Source of the DNA: Dehalococcoidales bacterium
GTDB taxonomy: Bacteria > Chloroflexota > Dehalococcoidia > Dehalococcoidales > UBA2162
DNA length: 20,708 nt
NCBI GenBank assembly: GCA_030648675.1
Contig: JAUSGV010000114.1
Span: 1 to 20,708, forward strand
Direction: 5' to 3'
The translations under genes were made by a program, and so were the position numbers. The notes beneath the pieces are model-generated. The model was not told the DNA's origin. It saw only the letters and a list, made by a program, of their open reading frames with translations, and searched no databases. Of this stretch, positions 19,980-20,708 are shown piece by piece (the stretch's first letter is position 1; each line of letters starts with the position of its first letter).

Positions 19980-20708
19980 TTAACGAGCATCCTTCACAGA
20001 CTTCAACGATTTGGCAATTGCCTCAATGGTAAACTGGATATCCTCGTCGCTGTGCGCCAGTGAAACGAACGCCGCTTCGAACTCCGACGGCGGCCAGTAG
20101 ATCCCTTCTTCGATCATCTTCCAGAAGAATTTAGCGTAGAGGGCTGTATCCGACTTTTTAGCCGAGTCGTAGTCCGTCACGGCATCGGGTGTGAAAAACG
20201 CCGTCAGCAAAGAGCCGGCGCGCGAAATACAAAGGCTGGTATCGGCTTTCGATGCTGCTTTAACAAAACCCTCTTCGAGCGCTGCCGCTTTTTTCTCCAA
20301 TTGTTTGTAGACCCCCGGCTGCTTAAGAACTTTAAGCGTTTCAATGCCGGCCGTAACGGCCAGCGGGTTCCCGGAAAGCGTACCGGCCTGATAAACCGGA
20401 CCGAGCGGGGCCATCAACGACATTATGTCACGCCGCCCGCCATAAGCACCGACAGGCAATCCACCGCCGATTATTTTGCCCAGACAGGTAAGGTCGGGGA
20501 TAATTTTGTAAACGGCTTGTGCCCCGCCGTAAGCCAGGCGAAAGCCGGAAATGACCTCGTCGAAGATGAGCAGCGCGCCCGACTTCTTTGTCAGTTCGCG
20601 CAAACCCGCCAGAAAACCCGGAGCGGGGGTTACCACCCCCATGTTCGCCGCGACCGGTTCGACAATGACGGCGGCAATTTGCCCGGGATAGGCACGGAAA
20701 AGTTCTTC
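19980..20708 (-). CDS. hemL: Glutamate-1-semialdehyde 2,1-aminomutase, C-terminal part (cut by window end)
   Basis: HemL is a cytoplasmic PLP enzyme that converts glutamate-1-semialdehyde to 5-aminolevulinate in the C5 tetrapyrrole pathway. The visible 242 residues start inside the protein (AAVIVEPVAANMGVV) and contain LLIFDEVISGFR, the PLP-lysine region CLGKIIGGGLPVGAYGGRRDIM, and YQAGTLSGNPLAVTAGIETL. The end has the typical YWPPSEFEAAFVSLAHSDEDI. The 5' end lies beyond 20708; the internal ATG at 20642 is not the start. Between 19882 and 19979 there is only a short stretch in which I see no gene. Confidence 0.95.
   Translation of the reverse strand, partial: EELFRAYPGQIAAVIVEPVAANMGVVTPAPGFLAGLRELTKKSGALLIFDEVISGFRLAYGGAQAVYKIIPDLTCLGKIIGGGLPVGAYGGRRDIMSLMAPLGPVYQAGTLSGNPLAVTAGIETLKVLKQPGVYKQLEKKAAALEEGFVKAASKADTSLCISRAGSLLTAFFTPDAVTDYDSAKKSDTALYAKFFWKMIEEGIYWPPSEFEAAFVSLAHSDEDIQFTIEAIAKSLKSVKDAR

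Noticed and set aside
1..20708. CRISPR arrays, rRNA genes, complete insertion sequences, integrases or att sites
   Set aside because: No regularly spaced repeats, rRNA motifs, transposase or recombinase frames were found; the XRE/ImmA cassette carries no recognisable integrase.

Overview
The window looks like a chromosomal segment of a strict anaerobe, most likely a Dehalococcoidia-type Chloroflexota. I infer this from the style of the proteins and from the gene set: selenium-dependent molybdenum hydroxylase maturation genes, a hybrid cluster protein, a ferredoxin-dependent 2-oxoacid oxidoreductase, the C5 heme route, and many short dispersed palindromic repeats. No rRNA or other firm taxonomic marker is present, so the assignment is moderate.

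Region 1 (1-5917) is a plus-strand molybdenum/selenium maturation cluster. It runs ModE-like repressor (behind its own ModE-type palindrome), XdhC with a duplicated N-terminal domain, YqeB, a short methyltransferase-like protein, YqeC, a MoeA/CinA-like molybdopterin-binding protein with a Cys-rich tail, and a YkgJ-type cysteine-cluster protein. A tRNA-Thr(CGT) with its own promoter follows. The hydroxylase subunits that these proteins would mature are not in the window.

Region 2 (5918-9534) starts with a gap that holds a repeat and a candidate structured RNA on the minus strand. An Rrf2 (IscR/NsrR-like) regulator and hydroxylamine reductase/Hcp follow as a nitrosative or redox stress operon with a palindrome over its -10. 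A strong hairpin, a small lipoprotein and a minus-strand two-repeat DUF1540 protein complete it.

Region 3 (9600-11819) has an orphan PAS histidine kinase, an HxlR-type regulator and a divergent FMN-binding PNPOx-family protein. The HxlR gene is the most striking object here. It has an intact promoter, operator-like palindrome, Shine-Dalgarno, ATG start and full-length frame, but a single in-frame TGA sits exactly where the family has its conserved redox cysteine. That is either a nonsense lesion or a selenocysteine codon.

Region 4 (11823-15410, minus strand) is korA-korB (2-oxoacid:ferredoxin oxidoreductase), with a Kelch-repeat lipoprotein overlapping the end of korB.

Region 5 (15450-19881) is an accessory, rearranged stretch. 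A methyltransferase followed by a PIN-domain toxin gene occurs twice. In copy 1 the methyltransferase is nearly intact and the PIN gene is a wreck; in copy 2 the methyltransferase is truncated and frameshifted, while the PIN toxin and its AbrB-type antitoxin are intact. Between the copies lies a minus-strand cassette: a small zinc-ribbon-like protein, an ImmA/IrrE-like protein lacking key zinc ligands, and an XRE regulator. A divergently transcribed DNA-binding-like protein follows the toxin-antitoxin pair. The window ends inside hemL on the minus strand.
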